DNA from: Pseudonocardia autotrophica
GTDB lineage: Bacteria > Actinomycetota > Actinomycetes > Mycobacteriales > Pseudonocardiaceae
NCBI RefSeq assembly: GCF_003945385.1
Contig: NZ_AP018920.1
Span: 248,001 to 312,000, forward strand
Length of the DNA: 64,000 bases
Reading direction: 5' to 3'
The first letter of the stretch is position 1, and the number at the start of each line of letters is the position of its first letter. Made by a program: the position numbers and the translations under genes. Below the pieces are notes generated by a model. That model was not told where the DNA came from and searched no databases. It worked only from the letters and a program-made list of their open reading frames with translations. Shown here one piece after another: positions 7,504-16,358 of this stretch.

Positions 7504-9543
7504 ATGACGACCGCGGAGAATCCGTTCCTCACCCCGAGCGAGCTGCCGTTCGCACTGCCCGACACCACCCGGATCCGCGACGACCACTACCTGCCGGCCT
7601 TCGAGGCCGGGATGGCGCAGCAGCGGGCCGAGGTGGCCGCGATCGTCGGCGCCGGCGAGCCGACGTTCGAGAACACGGTGGCCGCGCTGGAGCGGTCCGG
7701 CGCGGTGCTGGACCGGGTGTCGGCGCTGTTCTTCACCCGGGTGTCGGCGCACACCTCGCCCGCTGTCCAGGAGATCGAGGCCCGGGTCGCGCCGCTGCTC
7801 GCCGCACACGCCGACGCGATCCGGCTCGATCCCGAGCTGTTCGCCCGGATCGACGCGCTGCACACCCGCCGGGACGCACTCGGGCTCGGCGCCGAGTCGC
7901 TGCGGCTGCTGGAGCGGCACCACCGGGACATGGTCCGGGCGGGTGCGCAGCTCGGCCCGGCCGAGCAGGCCCGGCTGCGGGAGCTGAACGAGGAGCTGTC
8001 CGGGCTGACCACGGCGTTCGGCGCGATGCTGCTGGCCGGGGCGAACGCGGCCGCGGTGCACGTCACCGACCGGTCCCGCCTCGACGGGCTCTCCGAGGAC
8101 GCGGTCGCCGCCGCCGCGGCGGCCGCCACCGACCGCGGGTACGACGGCGGCTGGCTGCTCACCCTGGTGTTGCCGACCGGGCAGCCCGCGCTCGCCTCGC
8201 TGACCGACCGGGACCTGCGTGCGGAGCTGCACCGTGCGTCGGTCTCCCGCGGGCAGGGCGGCGAGCACGACACCCGGGAGACGGTGCTGCGGATCGTGCG
8301 GGTGCGCGCCGAGCGGGCGCGGCTGCTGGGCTACCCGGACCACGCGTCCTACGTGATCGACGACGCGACCGCCGGGACCGCCCTGGCGGCCCGGGAGATG
8401 CTGGAGTCGCTGGTTCCCGGCGCCGTCGCGAACGCCGACCGGGAGCTGGCCGGCCTGGCCGAGCTCGCCGGGGACGGGCTCGAACCGTGGGACCGGGCGT
8501 TCCACGCCGAGCGGTACCGCCGCGAGCGGCTCGCCGTCGACGACGCCGCGCTGCGGCCCTACCTGGAGGCCGAGCGGGTGATCACCGACGGCGTGTTCCG
8601 GGCCGCCGGGGAGCTCTACGGCATCCGGTTCGCCGAGCGCACCGACCTGCCCGCCTACCACCCGGACGTCCGCTGGTGGGAGGTCAGCGACGACTCCGGC
8701 ACGGTGCTGGGGCTGTTCGGCGCCGACCTGTGGGCGCGGTCCTCGAAGCGCGGCGGGGCCTGGATGAACTCGCTGGTCGCGCAGTCGTCGCTGCTCGGGA
8801 CGACGCCGGTGGTGCTGAACACGCTGAACCTGGGCAAGCCGGCCGCCGGTGAGCCGGCGCTGCTGTCGCTGGACGAGGTCCGGACGCTGTTCCACGAGTT
8901 CGGGCACGCCCTGCACGGGCTGTTCTCCGACGTCGAGTACCCGACGTTCTCCGGTACGTCGGTGCCGCGCGACTTCGTCGAGTTCCCCAGCCAGGTCAAC
9001 GAGATGTGGCTGGAGGACCCGCAGATCCTGGCGTCGTTCGCCCGGCACCACGCGACCGGCGAGCCGTTGCCGGCCGAGCTGCTCTCGGCGGCGCTCGCCG
9101 CCCGCGGCTACGGGGAGGGCTTCGCGACCACCGAGTACCTGGCCGCGGCGCTGCTGGACCAGGCGTGGCACCGGCTGACCCCGGAGGAGGCCGAGGCGGT
9201 GGTCGACGTCGGCGCGTTCGAGCAGCAGGCGCTGGAGGCGGCCGGGATCGCGCACCCGCTGGTCCCGCCGCGCTACCGCACGACGTACTTCAATCACGTC
9301 TTCGGCGGCAGCGGGTACGCGGCGGCCTACTACTCCTACATCTGGGCCGAGGTGCTCGACGCCGACACGGTCGCCTGGTTCGGCGAGCACGGCGGGCTGC
9401 GCCGGGAGAACGGCGACCGGTTCCGTCGCGAGGTGCTGTCCCGCGGCGGCTCGGTGGACGCGATGACGGCGTATCGCACGTTCCGTGGCAGGGACCCGCG
9501 GATCGAGCCGCTGCTCGCCCGGCTCGGCCTCGCGGACGACTGA
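7504..9543 (+). CDS. dcp: M3 family metallopeptidase (Dcp/oligopeptidase A type)
   Basis: A 679-residue zinc peptidase of the M3 thimet oligopeptidase family, which trims short peptides in the cytosol. The zinc motif H-E-F-G-H is at about residues 464-468 (F-H-E-F-G-H-A-L-H-G), with the third ligand Glu about 30 residues on in F-P-S-Q-V-N-E-M-W. The conserved substrate-binding segment H-V-F-G-G-S-G-Y-A-A-A-Y-Y-S-Y near residue 599 is present. There is no signal peptide. Length matches peptidyl-dipeptidase Dcp. A strong hairpin terminator follows. Confidence 0.95.
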   Translation: MTTAENPFLTPSELPFALPDTTRIRDDHYLPAFEAGMAQQRAEVAAIVGAGEPTFENTVAALERSGAVLDRVSALFFTRVSAHTSPAVQEIEARVAPLLAAHADAIRLDPELFARIDALHTRRDALGLGAESLRLLERHHRDMVRAGAQLGPAEQARLRELNEELSGLTTAFGAMLLAGANAAAVHVTDRSRLDGLSEDAVAAAAAAATDRGYDGGWLLTLVLPTGQPALASLTDRDLRAELHRASVSRGQGGEHDTRETVLRIVRVRAERARLLGYPDHASYVIDDATAGTALAAREMLESLVPGAVANADRELAGLAELAGDGLEPWDRAFHAERYRRERLAVDDAALRPYLEAERVITDGVFRAAGELYGIRFAERTDLPAYHPDVRWWEVSDDSGTVLGLFGADLWARSSKRGGAWMNSLVAQSSLLGTTPVVLNTLNLGKPAAGEPALLSLDEVRTLFHEFGHALHGLFSDVEYPTFSGTSVPRDFVEFPSQVNEMWLEDPQILASFARHHATGEPLPAELLSAALAARGYGEGFATTEYLAAALLDQAWHRLTPEEAEAVVDVGAFEQQALEAAGIAHPLVPPRYRTTYFNHVFGGSGYAAAYYSYIWAEVLDADTVAWFGEHGGLRRENGDRFRREVLSRGGSVDAMTAYRTFRGRDPRIEPLLARLGLADD

Positions 9544-9550
9544 ACGGCTT

Positions 9551-9587
9551 CCCCCGCCATCCGATGGGGAGCGCCGGATGGCGGGGG
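9551..9587. terminator. Bidirectional hairpin terminator
   Basis: CCCCCGCCATCCG (9551-9563) and CGGATGGCGGGGG (9575-9587) form a perfect 13-bp stem with an 11-base loop between the convergent M3 peptidase and GH16 genes. There is no T-tract, as is common in actinomycetes. Confidence 0.75.
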
Positions 9588-9603
9588 AGTGGCCGGTGCG
9601 ACG

Positions 9604-10995
9604 TCAGGAGTACATGCGCATCCAGGCGACCCGCATCTCACTCGGCGCGGGCGCGCCCCCGCCGGGGAAGTAGTCCAGCTGGATCGCGGCGTGCATCGGG
9701 CCCGGCGGCAGTGTCTGCGGGTCCTCGGAGCGGAACCACTCCTCGCCGTTGACGTAGCCGATCACCGCGTTCGGGGTCCACTCGACGGCGTAGTTGTTCC
9801 ACTGGGTGATGTCGAGCGTGCGGGTCGCGTCGACCTGGGAGTTGTCCGACCCGTAGTGCAGGAAGAACGACACGTCGTCGCTGGCGCTGGTGGTCTCGGC
9901 GAAGTCGATCTCACCGCCGCGCGGCCACTCGATCTCGCTGGGCCACAGCAGGATCACCGGGTGGTACTGCCGGTCCCCGGCGGGGAACTGGGCGCGCACC
10001 TCCCACTTGCCGTACTGGCGCGGGGTGCCCCAGGCGATGCCGCCGGTGTTGCCCTGCGAGTCGCCGCGGATCACCAGGTTGCCGTCCTCCACGGACACCG
10101 CGTCCGGGGTGCGGCGGCCCTGACCGTCGTGGCCGGCGCTGTCGTAGGCGGACCAGCCGTTGCCCAGGCTCGAACCGGTGAACTCGTCGCCGCCGGCCGC
10201 CTGCCAGCCCCGGGCCAGCGCCGCCTGTACGCCGTCGCCGGCGACCTGGGGGGCGCTCGCAGCGCCGGGAGCGGCGCGGTTGCCGGAGCCGTCGGCGGCG
10301 GCATCGCCCCCGCCGCCCCCGCCCGCGGGCGCCTGCTGCCGGTCGGTGCCGGCGCGGGCGCGTTCCCGGGCGCGCTGCTCGGCGGCCTCCCGGGCGGCGA
10401 TCGCCTCGCCGATCCGGTCGGTCGCACCCAGCGCGGCGTCGCCCAGGGCGGTGCCGCCGCCGGAACCGACCGCCGGGTTGGTGGCGAGTGTGCTGCCCGA
10501 GACCGACCGGCGCGACGAGTCGTCGATCAACGCGGTGCTGAGCGACGGGTCCTCGGTGCCGGGCTGGAGCAGCGTGAGCACCATCGTCGCGGCCAGGATC
10601 GCGGCGGCTCCCACACCGAGTGGTGCCAGCCGGCGGAACCGGGAGCGGCGCGCCGAGGCGGCGCGGTCGATCTCGATCACGGTCGAGTCGCCGCTGCTCC
10701 TGCCGCCACTGCCGCTGCCGCTGCCACCGTCGCCGGCGGGCCGGTCGTCCGGCTCGTGCAGTTCGGCGATGGCGAGCGCGGTCGCGGTGCCGCCCGCTGC
10801 GCGGCGGTGCCGCCCGGACGCCGTCACCGGGGCGTCCTCGAGCAGGGTCGCCACGGAGACGGCCGAGGCTGCCGCGGGGTCGGCATGCCTGCCCCGGTCG
10901 AAGTGCACAGAGGGGGAGCTGTGCTCTGCGGCGACCCGCTCGATCAGGTCGCGGGGGTCGACCTGATCAGCCGCAGCGGAACTCTTCCGTCGCAT
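9604..10995 (-). CDS. Membrane-anchored glycoside hydrolase family 16 protein
   Basis: A 463-residue type II membrane protein. A hydrophilic N-terminal part of about 120 residues should be cytoplasmic. One membrane segment lies at 123-143, then a linker rich in Ala/Gly/Arg, and a GH16 beta-jelly-roll domain from about 265 to the end. The GH16 catalytic motif E-I-D-F-A-E is at 362-367, with the two Glu residues as nucleophile and acid/base. GH16 enzymes cut beta-1,3/1,4-glucans or related polymers. The long charged cytoplasmic segment is unusual for a secreted glycosidase. Confidence 0.85.
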   Translation of the reverse strand: MRRKSSAAADQVDPRDLIERVAAEHSSPSVHFDRGRHADPAAASAVSVATLLEDAPVTASGRHRRAAGGTATALAIAELHEPDDRPAGDGGSGSGSGGRSSGDSTVIEIDRAASARRSRFRRLAPLGVGAAAILAATMVLTLLQPGTEDPSLSTALIDDSSRRSVSGSTLATNPAVGSGGGTALGDAALGATDRIGEAIAAREAAEQRARERARAGTDRQQAPAGGGGGGDAAADGSGNRAAPGAASAPQVAGDGVQAALARGWQAAGGDEFTGSSLGNGWSAYDSAGHDGQGRRTPDAVSVEDGNLVIRGDSQGNTGGIAWGTPRQYGKWEVRAQFPAGDRQYHPVILLWPSEIEWPRGGEIDFAETTSASDDVSFFLHYGSDNSQVDATRTLDITQWNNYAVEWTPNAVIGYVNGEEWFRSEDPQTLPPGPMHAAIQLDYFPGGGAPAPSEMRVAWMRMYS

Positions 10996-11237
10996 GATCG
11001 AGGACTCTATGTAGCGTGACCGAGTGTGAACAGACTCGCTGAGAAGGGTGGTTGCCTCTCCGCGCCGACAGGTAGCGAATCAGCGGCGATCTGCGAAATT
11101 CGACCAAATCGGCAGCATCTCTGCGCCGAACGGCGGAGTAAGGGTCTCAGGTTCACCCGTTCGACCTACGGAGACCCCCCGTGTCGCACCGTTAGCCGAT
11201 TGTGACCGGCTACCGGTCGCGGGAGGGTGGCACCGAT

Positions 11238-12011
11238 GTGCTCCCCGCCTTCTCGAACTCGACCGTCCGTGCCGTGAACGACCACGCTCCCCGCGCCGTC
11301 GTCTCCCGTCCCTCGATCCCGGCGCCGCGCTCCCCGTCGCGGCCGCTGACCGTCGTACTCGCCCTGCCGCCGTCCGCCGGTTCGGCCTCGCTCGGGCGTG
11401 GTCTGCGCCAGGACCTCGCCGCAGAGGGGCTCGATCTCGCGGTGGCCGCCGACGGGATGGAGGTCCTCGACGTGGTGCGGGCCGGCACCGCCGATCTCGT
11501 GGTGCTCGACCTGGAGCTGCCCGGGCCCGACCCGATGGTGCTGCTGGGTGCGGTGCAGGCCGAGTCGCCACCGACACCGGTGATCGCCGTCGTCCCGCGG
11601 GAACGGCGGGCCGGTGTGCTCGGGCTGCTGCGCGGCGACCGGGACGACTTCCTGATCCGTCCGTTCGTGCCCGACGAGCTGGCCGCGCGGATCCGGCTGC
11701 GGTTGCGTGCCGCGGTCGGCCTGCCCGCACCGACGGTGCTCGGCCAGGGCGGGGTGTCGGTTGACGTGGACTCCGGTCAGGTGTTCGCCGACGGCCGCCG
11801 GATCGCGCTCTCGCCCACCGAGTACGCGCTGCTGCTGGCGCTCGCCGAGCGATCCGGCGAGGTCGTCACCCACGACGAGCTCGCGCGTCGTGCCTGGTCG
11901 GAGCCGGTGTCGGCGAACCTGGTGCAGGTCTACATCTCCTACCTGCGGCGCAAGATCGGCCCCGAGCGGATCCGCACCGTCCGCGGCACCGGTTACCAGC
12001 TGGAGGGGTGA
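11238..12011 (+). CDS. OmpR/PhoB-family response regulator, orphan, atypical receiver
   Basis: A 257-residue two-domain regulator with an N-terminal receiver domain and a C-terminal winged helix ending in the typical Y-I-S-Y-L-R-R-K-I-G...R-T-V-R-G-T-G-Y-Q-L. GTG 11238 is preferred because GGGAGGG lies ten bases upstream; an in-frame GTG at 11202 lacks a ribosome-binding site. In the receiver the phosphoacceptor-like Asp is present (V-V-L-D-L-E-L-P-G), but the usual acidic pair after strand 1 is replaced by A-L-P-P-S and the conserved Lys by Arg (L-I-R-P-F). No histidine kinase gene is adjacent. Confidence 0.85.
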   Translation: MLPAFSNSTVRAVNDHAPRAVVSRPSIPAPRSPSRPLTVVLALPPSAGSASLGRGLRQDLAAEGLDLAVAADGMEVLDVVRAGTADLVVLDLELPGPDPMVLLGAVQAESPPTPVIAVVPRERRAGVLGLLRGDRDDFLIRPFVPDELAARIRLRLRAAVGLPAPTVLGQGGVSVDVDSGQVFADGRRIALSPTEYALLLALAERSGEVVTHDELARRAWSEPVSANLVQVYISYLRRKIGPERIRTVRGTGYQLEG

Positions 12012-12012
12012 T

Positions 12013-13065
12013 TCAGAGCGCGAACGCGGTGGCGACGTCGAGCAGGGCGTCGTTCTCCTGCGGGGTGGAGACGGTGACCCGGACGCCGTCCGAGACGAAC
12101 GGGCGCACGATCACCTTCTGCTCGGCGCAGTGCGCGGCGAACTCCGCGGCCCGCTCGCCGAGCGGCAGCCAGACGAAGTTGGCCTGACTGTCGGGTACGA
12201 CGAAGCCGTTGTCCCGCAGCGCAGCTGCTACCCGGTCCCGCTCGCGCACGACGTCGGCGCAGCCGGCCAGGATCTCCGCGCTGTGCTCCAGTGCTGCGAT
12301 GGCGCCGGCCTGGGCGACCGCACTGATGCTGAACGGCGGGCATACCTTGCGCAGCGCTGTCGTCACCTCGGCGGACCCGAGCGCGTAGCCGACCCGCAGG
12401 CCGGCCATCCGGTACGCCTTGGAGAAGGTCCGCAGCACCACCAGGTTCGGGTACTCGTCGAGCAGCGGCCGCCCGGAGACCGCGTCCGGATCGGTGACGT
12501 ACTCGGCGTACGCCTCGTCGAGCGCCACCAGCACGTCGGGGCCGACGGCGGTGAGGAAGCGCACGAACTCGTCGCGGTGCACCGCGGGCCCGGTCGGGTT
12601 GTTGGGGCTGCACACGAACACCAGCCGGGTCCGCTCGGTGACGGCGGCGGCCATCGCGTCCAGGTCGTGCCGGAAGTCCGCGGTGAGCCCCACCGTGCGG
12701 ACCGCGGCCGCGCCGATCTGGGTCACGATCGGGTACGCCTCGAACGAGCGCCACGCGAACAGCACCTCGTCGCCGGGGCCGAGGCAGGTGGCCTGCACGA
12801 GCTGCTGGCAGATCGTCACCGATCCGCAGCCGACGGCGATCCGCTCCGGCCCGAGGTCGTACGCCGCGGCCAGCCGGTCGGTCAGCTCGACCACCCCGAG
12901 ATCGGGGTAGCGGTTGGCTCCGGCGGCGGCCCGCGCGATCGCCTCGAGCACCGGCGGCGCAGGCGGTTCGGTGACCTCGTTGCTGGCCAGCTTGATCGCC
13001 CCGGGAACCGTCCGGCCCGGCACGTAGGCGGGCAGAGTGTCCAGATCGGGACGGATCGGCGTCAT
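12013..13065 (-). CDS. pat: Aromatic amino acid / histidinol-phosphate aminotransferase
   Basis: A 350-residue fold-type I PLP aminotransferase. The PLP Lys is at about 216 in T-F-S-K-A-Y-R-M-A-G-L-R-V-G-Y, and S-P-N-N-P-T-G and D-E-A-Y are present. The N-terminus V-P-G-R-T-V-P-G-A-I-K-L-A-S-N-E and the C-S-V-G-type segment V-G-C-G-S-V-T-I-C-Q-Q-L closely resemble mycobacterial Pat/HisC2 (Rv3772), which prefers aromatic amino acids. No other his genes are near, in line with Pat rather than biosynthetic HisC. It is convergent with the response regulator, with one base between the stops. Confidence 0.88.
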   Translation of the reverse strand: MTPIRPDLDTLPAYVPGRTVPGAIKLASNEVTEPPAPPVLEAIARAAAGANRYPDLGVVELTDRLAAAYDLGPERIAVGCGSVTICQQLVQATCLGPGDEVLFAWRSFEAYPIVTQIGAAAVRTVGLTADFRHDLDAMAAAVTERTRLVFVCSPNNPTGPAVHRDEFVRFLTAVGPDVLVALDEAYAEYVTDPDAVSGRPLLDEYPNLVVLRTFSKAYRMAGLRVGYALGSAEVTTALRKVCPPFSISAVAQAGAIAALEHSAEILAGCADVVRERDRVAAALRDNGFVVPDSQANFVWLPLGERAAEFAAHCAEQKVIVRPFVSDGVRVTVSTPQENDALLDVATAFAL

Positions 13066-13126
13066 GTGGGCAACGGTAACCGGCGGGGGTCGAAACGCGG
13101 ACGCCTGCTCTGGTTGAGTGACGCCC

Positions 13127-13825
13127 ATGACGACGGGCATCCGGATCGAAGGCGTTCCGCTGACGGACGGGGGAGAACTCCGGCTCAGCATCGCCGAGCC
13201 CGATGGCCCGGTGCGCGGTGGTGTCGTCGTGCTGCACGAGGCACGTGGGGTCACCCAGATCGTCCGGGGGATCGTCGACCGGCTCGCCGAGGACGGCTGG
13301 CTGGCCGTCGCACCGCACCTCTACCGCGGCGACGACGACTCCGAGGCCGGTGACGACGAGCAGGACGACGCGCAGATCGAGAAGAAGGTCGGCAGCCTGA
13401 CCCTCCAGCAGGTGATGGACGACTGCGACACGACGTTCGGCTGGCTCGCCGACACCGGGATCGAGGCCGACCGGATGGGAGTGCTCGGATTCGACCTCGG
13501 TGGCACGGTCGCGTTGCAGGTCGCGGCCCGGCGCAGGTTCGGCGCGGCGGTCACGGTCGCCGGGGAGGGCATCGAGTCGTCGCCGTCGTCGAGCGTCTCG
13601 GCGCTGGTCGCGGCCGCACCCGACCTGAGCTGCCCGTGGCTGGGGATCTATTCCGAGGCCGACGGCGACGCCGTCGAGCGGCTGCGGGCCGCCGCGGAGT
13701 CCTCCGGGGTCGCGACCGACGTGGTGGTCTACCCGAACACCGGGCACCGGTTCGACGACGACCCGGAGTCGGCCGCCGAAGCCTGGCAGCGGGTCCTGAA
13801 CTGGTTCGACTCGCACCTGCGCTGA
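13127..13825 (+). CDS. Dienelactone hydrolase-family protein with Asp at the nucleophile position
   Basis: A 232-residue alpha/beta hydrolase of the dienelactone hydrolase family. The family Glu is seen in V-V-L-H-E-A-R-G (residue 38) and the catalytic His near the end in N-T-G-H-R-F-D. The nucleophile elbow reads G-F-D-L-G-G at about 121-126, so Asp123 stands where Cys (or Ser) is expected. ATG 13127 is preferred to GTG 13118. Function could be an altered hydrolase or a non-catalytic protein. It stands alone, divergent from pat. Confidence 0.8.
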   Translation: MTTGIRIEGVPLTDGGELRLSIAEPDGPVRGGVVVLHEARGVTQIVRGIVDRLAEDGWLAVAPHLYRGDDDSEAGDDEQDDAQIEKKVGSLTLQQVMDDCDTTFGWLADTGIEADRMGVLGFDLGGTVALQVAARRRFGAAVTVAGEGIESSPSSSVSALVAAAPDLSCPWLGIYSEADGDAVERLRAAAESSGVATDVVVYPNTGHRFDDDPESAAEAWQRVLNWFDSHLR

Positions 13826-13984
13826 CTCGGGAGCCAACCCGGCGAGGCCTTCGGGGACCTTCCCGGCCGACGGTGACCGCCGTGCCGGCGGGCGCGGCCG
13901 GGTGTGGCGCACCCCCAGTGCGTGCGCCGGGATGTGGTGCGCGACCACTGGTGCCGGGCGGGCTCGGTCAGGGAAGCTGAGGCC

Positions 13985-15982
13985 ATGGCGTCAGTGCAGA
14001 CCGTGACCGATCCGGAGACCCCCGAGCTGCTGTGGCGCCCGGACCCGGAGCAGGTGCCGCACACCGAGATCGTGCGGTTCGCGACGTGGGCCCGTGACGA
14101 GCGTGGCGCACCGATCGGCGACGTCACCGAGTACCGGCAGCTGCACGAGTGGTCGGTCTCGGACCTGGAGGGCTTCTGGGGTGCGGTCGCCGAGTTCTCC
14201 GGTGTGCTGTTCCACGACCGGCCCACCGCCGTGCTCGGCTCCCGGGACATGCCGGGGGCCGAGTGGTTCCCCGGTTCCACGCTGAACTACGCCGAGCACG
14301 CACTGACCCCGGGCCCCGGCCGGGCCGACGCCGACGTGGCGATCGAGTTCGTCCGGGAGGACGGTCTGACCCGCACCGTCACCCACGCCGAGCTGCGCGA
14401 CCAGGTCGCCCGCGCCCGGGCCGGGCTGGTCCGGGCCGGTGTCGGGCAGGGCGACCGGGTCGTCGCCCTGGCGCCGAACTCGGTCGAGACGCTGGTCGCG
14501 TTCCTGGCGGCGGCGAGCCTGGGCGCGATCTGGTCGTCGTGCTCGCCGGACTTCGGTGCCCGCGCGGTGCACGACCGCTTCGCCCAGATCGAGCCGACGG
14601 TGCTGGTCGCCGTCGACGGCTACCGCTACAACGGCAAGGGCTTCGACATCCGGTCCAACGTGGCGTCGCTGCAGCAGCAGATGCCCTCGCTGCGGGAGAC
14701 GGTCCTCGTCCCCTACCTGGATCCGGACGCCACGCTCGACGGGACGACGCCGTGGAGCGCGTTCACCGCGGAGACCGGCCCGCTGGAGTTCACGCCGGTC
14801 CCGTTCGACCACCCGCTGTGGGTGCTCTACTCCTCGGGCACGACCGGCCTGCCCAAGGGCATCGTGCACGGCCACGGCGGCATCGTGCTGGAACACCTCA
14901 AGGCGATGCGTCTGCAGCACGGCCTCGGGCCGGGGGATCGGTTCTTCTGGTTCACCACCACCGGCTGGATGATGTGGAACTTCCTGGTCGGCGGGCTGCT
15001 GGCCGGGTCCACGATCGTGCTGTTCGACGGCAGTCCCGGCCATCCCGACCTGAACGCGCTGTGGGCGCTGGCCGCGAAGTACCGGGTGTCGCTGTTCGGG
15101 GTGTCCGCGCCGTACGTGCAGTCCTGCATGAAGGCCGGCCTGCGTCCCGGCGAGGACAACGACCTGTCCGCGCTGCGCGCGCTGGGCTCGACCGGCGCCC
15201 CGCTCTCGGTCGAGGGATTCCGCTGGATCGGTGAGGCGGCCGGGAGCCACATCCAGATCTGCTCGGTGTCCGGTGGCACCGACGTGTGCGCGGCGTTCCT
15301 CGCCTCGGCCCCGACCGTGCCGGTGTGGCTGGGGGAGCTGTCCTGCGCGGCGCTGGGCGCCGACGTCCGGTCCTTCGCCGAGGACGGCACCGACCTGCTC
15401 GACGACGTCGGCGAGCTGATCATCACGAAGCCGACGCCGTCGATGCCGGTGATGTTCTGGAACGACCCGGACGGCAGCCGCCTGCGCGAGGCCTACTTCG
15501 AGGACTTCCCCGGCACCTGGCGGCACGGCGACTGGGTGCGGCGGACCCCGCGCGACTCGTTCGTCATCTACGGCCGCTCGGACTCGACGCTCAACCGCGG
15601 CGGCGTCCGGATGGGGACCGCGGACTTCTACTCGGTCGTGGAGGGCTTCGAGGGCGTCGCCGACTCGCTGGTGATCGACACCACCGCGCTGGGCGCCCGC
15701 GAGGAGGGCGCGCTGCTCTGCTTCCTCGTGCCGGCGCCGGGGTACGCGCTCGACGACGTCGAGCCCGCTCTGCGGACGGCCCTGCGCAAGGAGCTCTCGC
15801 CGCGGCACGTGCCGGACCGGTTCATCGTCGTGGACTCGGTGCCGCGCACGCTGAACGGCAAGAAGTGCGAGGTGCCGGTCAAGAAGATCCTGTCCGGGAC
15901 GCCGCCGGAGAAGGCGGTCTCCGCAGGTGCGCTGCAGAATCCCGAGTCGCTGAACCCGTTCGTGGAGCTGGCGGAGCGCTGA
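13985..15982 (+). CDS. aacS: Acetoacetyl-CoA synthetase
   Basis: A 665-residue adenylate-forming ligase that activates acetoacetate to acetoacetyl-CoA with ATP. The N-terminus L-L-W-R-P-D-P-E-Q followed by G-A-E-W-F-P-G-S-T-L-N-Y-A-E is typical of acetoacetate-CoA ligases. The AMP-binding motif Y-S-S-G-T-T-G-L-P-K-G is at about residues 282-292, Y-G-R-S-D-S-T-L-N-R-G-G-V-R is near 523, and the C-terminal Lys lies in L-N-G-K-K-C-E-V-P-V-K-K. Length agrees with the family. It probably feeds ketone-body or polyhydroxybutyrate-derived acetoacetate into central metabolism. Confidence 0.93.
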   Translation: MASVQTVTDPETPELLWRPDPEQVPHTEIVRFATWARDERGAPIGDVTEYRQLHEWSVSDLEGFWGAVAEFSGVLFHDRPTAVLGSRDMPGAEWFPGSTLNYAEHALTPGPGRADADVAIEFVREDGLTRTVTHAELRDQVARARAGLVRAGVGQGDRVVALAPNSVETLVAFLAAASLGAIWSSCSPDFGARAVHDRFAQIEPTVLVAVDGYRYNGKGFDIRSNVASLQQQMPSLRETVLVPYLDPDATLDGTTPWSAFTAETGPLEFTPVPFDHPLWVLYSSGTTGLPKGIVHGHGGIVLEHLKAMRLQHGLGPGDRFFWFTTTGWMMWNFLVGGLLAGSTIVLFDGSPGHPDLNALWALAAKYRVSLFGVSAPYVQSCMKAGLRPGEDNDLSALRALGSTGAPLSVEGFRWIGEAAGSHIQICSVSGGTDVCAAFLASAPTVPVWLGELSCAALGADVRSFAEDGTDLLDDVGELIITKPTPSMPVMFWNDPDGSRLREAYFEDFPGTWRHGDWVRRTPRDSFVIYGRSDSTLNRGGVRMGTADFYSVVEGFEGVADSLVIDTTALGAREEGALLCFLVPAPGYALDDVEPALRTALRKELSPRHVPDRFIVVDSVPRTLNGKKCEVPVKKILSGTPPEKAVSAGALQNPESLNPFVELAER

Positions 15983-16017
15983 GTGGAACCGGCCGGGGCC
16001 CCGGGTGGGGACCCCGG

Positions 16018-16046
16018 TTCGACGCCCGGGAGGCGCCGTGTAGTGT
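16018..16046 (+). promoter_or_regulatory. Candidate promoter of tRNA-Ser
   Basis: TTCGAC (16018-16023), 17 bp, then TAGTGT (16041-16046), 30 bases before the mature tRNA-Ser 5' end. It fits the housekeeping sigma pattern of actinomycetes. Confidence 0.5.
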
Positions 16047-16075
16047 TGTCCTCGCTGGTGGCCGTAAGGCACCGA

Positions 16076-16165
16076 GGAGGCTTCGCCTAGTCTGGTCTAT
16101 GGCGCCGCACTGCTAATGCGGTTTGGGGTAACCCCCCATCCCGGGTTCAAATCCCGGAGCCTCCG
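16076..16165 (+). tRNA. tRNA-Ser (GCT)
   Basis: A 90-base class II tRNA. The acceptor stem pairs GGAGGCT (16076-16082) with AGCCTCC (16158-16164), with G16165 as discriminator. The anticodon arm C-C-G-C-A-CT-GCT-AA-T-G-C-G-G gives anticodon GCT (AGC/AGU). A long variable arm rich in G then C precedes the T arm GGGTTCAAATCCC. CCA is not encoded. Confidence 0.97.
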
Positions 16166-16218
16166 CAGCGGCACGGCGGGCACGATCGGATCCGGCGGGT
16201 CGACAACTGAATGAGTAG

Positions 16219-16291
16219 GCGCCCGTAGCTCAACGGATAGAGCATCTGACTACGGATCAGAAGGTTAGGGGTTCGAATCCCTTCGGGCGCA
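16219..16291 (+). tRNA. tRNA-Arg (ACG)
   Basis: A 73-base tRNA: acceptor GCGCCCG (16219-16225) with CGGGCGC (16284-16290), discriminator A16291, then an encoded CCA (16292-16294). The anticodon arm T-C-T-G-A-CT-ACG-GA-T-C-A-G-A gives ACG (CGN arginine codons, with A34 to inosine). The T arm is GGGTTCGAATCCC. Its 3' half was used as an integration target (partial copy at 19774-19801). Confidence 0.97.
16249..16276. other. attL-like core inside tRNA-Arg
   Basis: These 28 bases, running from the anticodon to the T loop, recur at 19774-19801 with 26 of 28 identical. Tyrosine integrases commonly recombine in this part of a tRNA gene, and an integrase remnant lies just downstream. Confidence 0.65.
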
Positions 16292-16297
16292 CCAGAC

Positions 16298-16340
16298 AAG
16301 ATCTAGCCCTGACCAGCACGAACGGTCGGGGCTAGATCTT
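16298..16340. terminator. Strong hairpin after tRNA-Arg
   Basis: AAGATCTAGCCCTGACC (16298-16314) pairs with GGTCGGGGCTAGATCTT (16324-16340): 17 bp with one G:T pair and a nine-base loop, followed by TTCC. It is a canonical terminator for the tRNA transcript. Confidence 0.85.
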
Positions 16341-16358
16341 TTCCAGCGGCCGGAAGTG

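Noticed and set aside
10996..11237. c-di-AMP (ydaO-type) riboswitch upstream of wall genes
   Set aside because: I could not find the conserved paired core; only scattered short repeats are visible.
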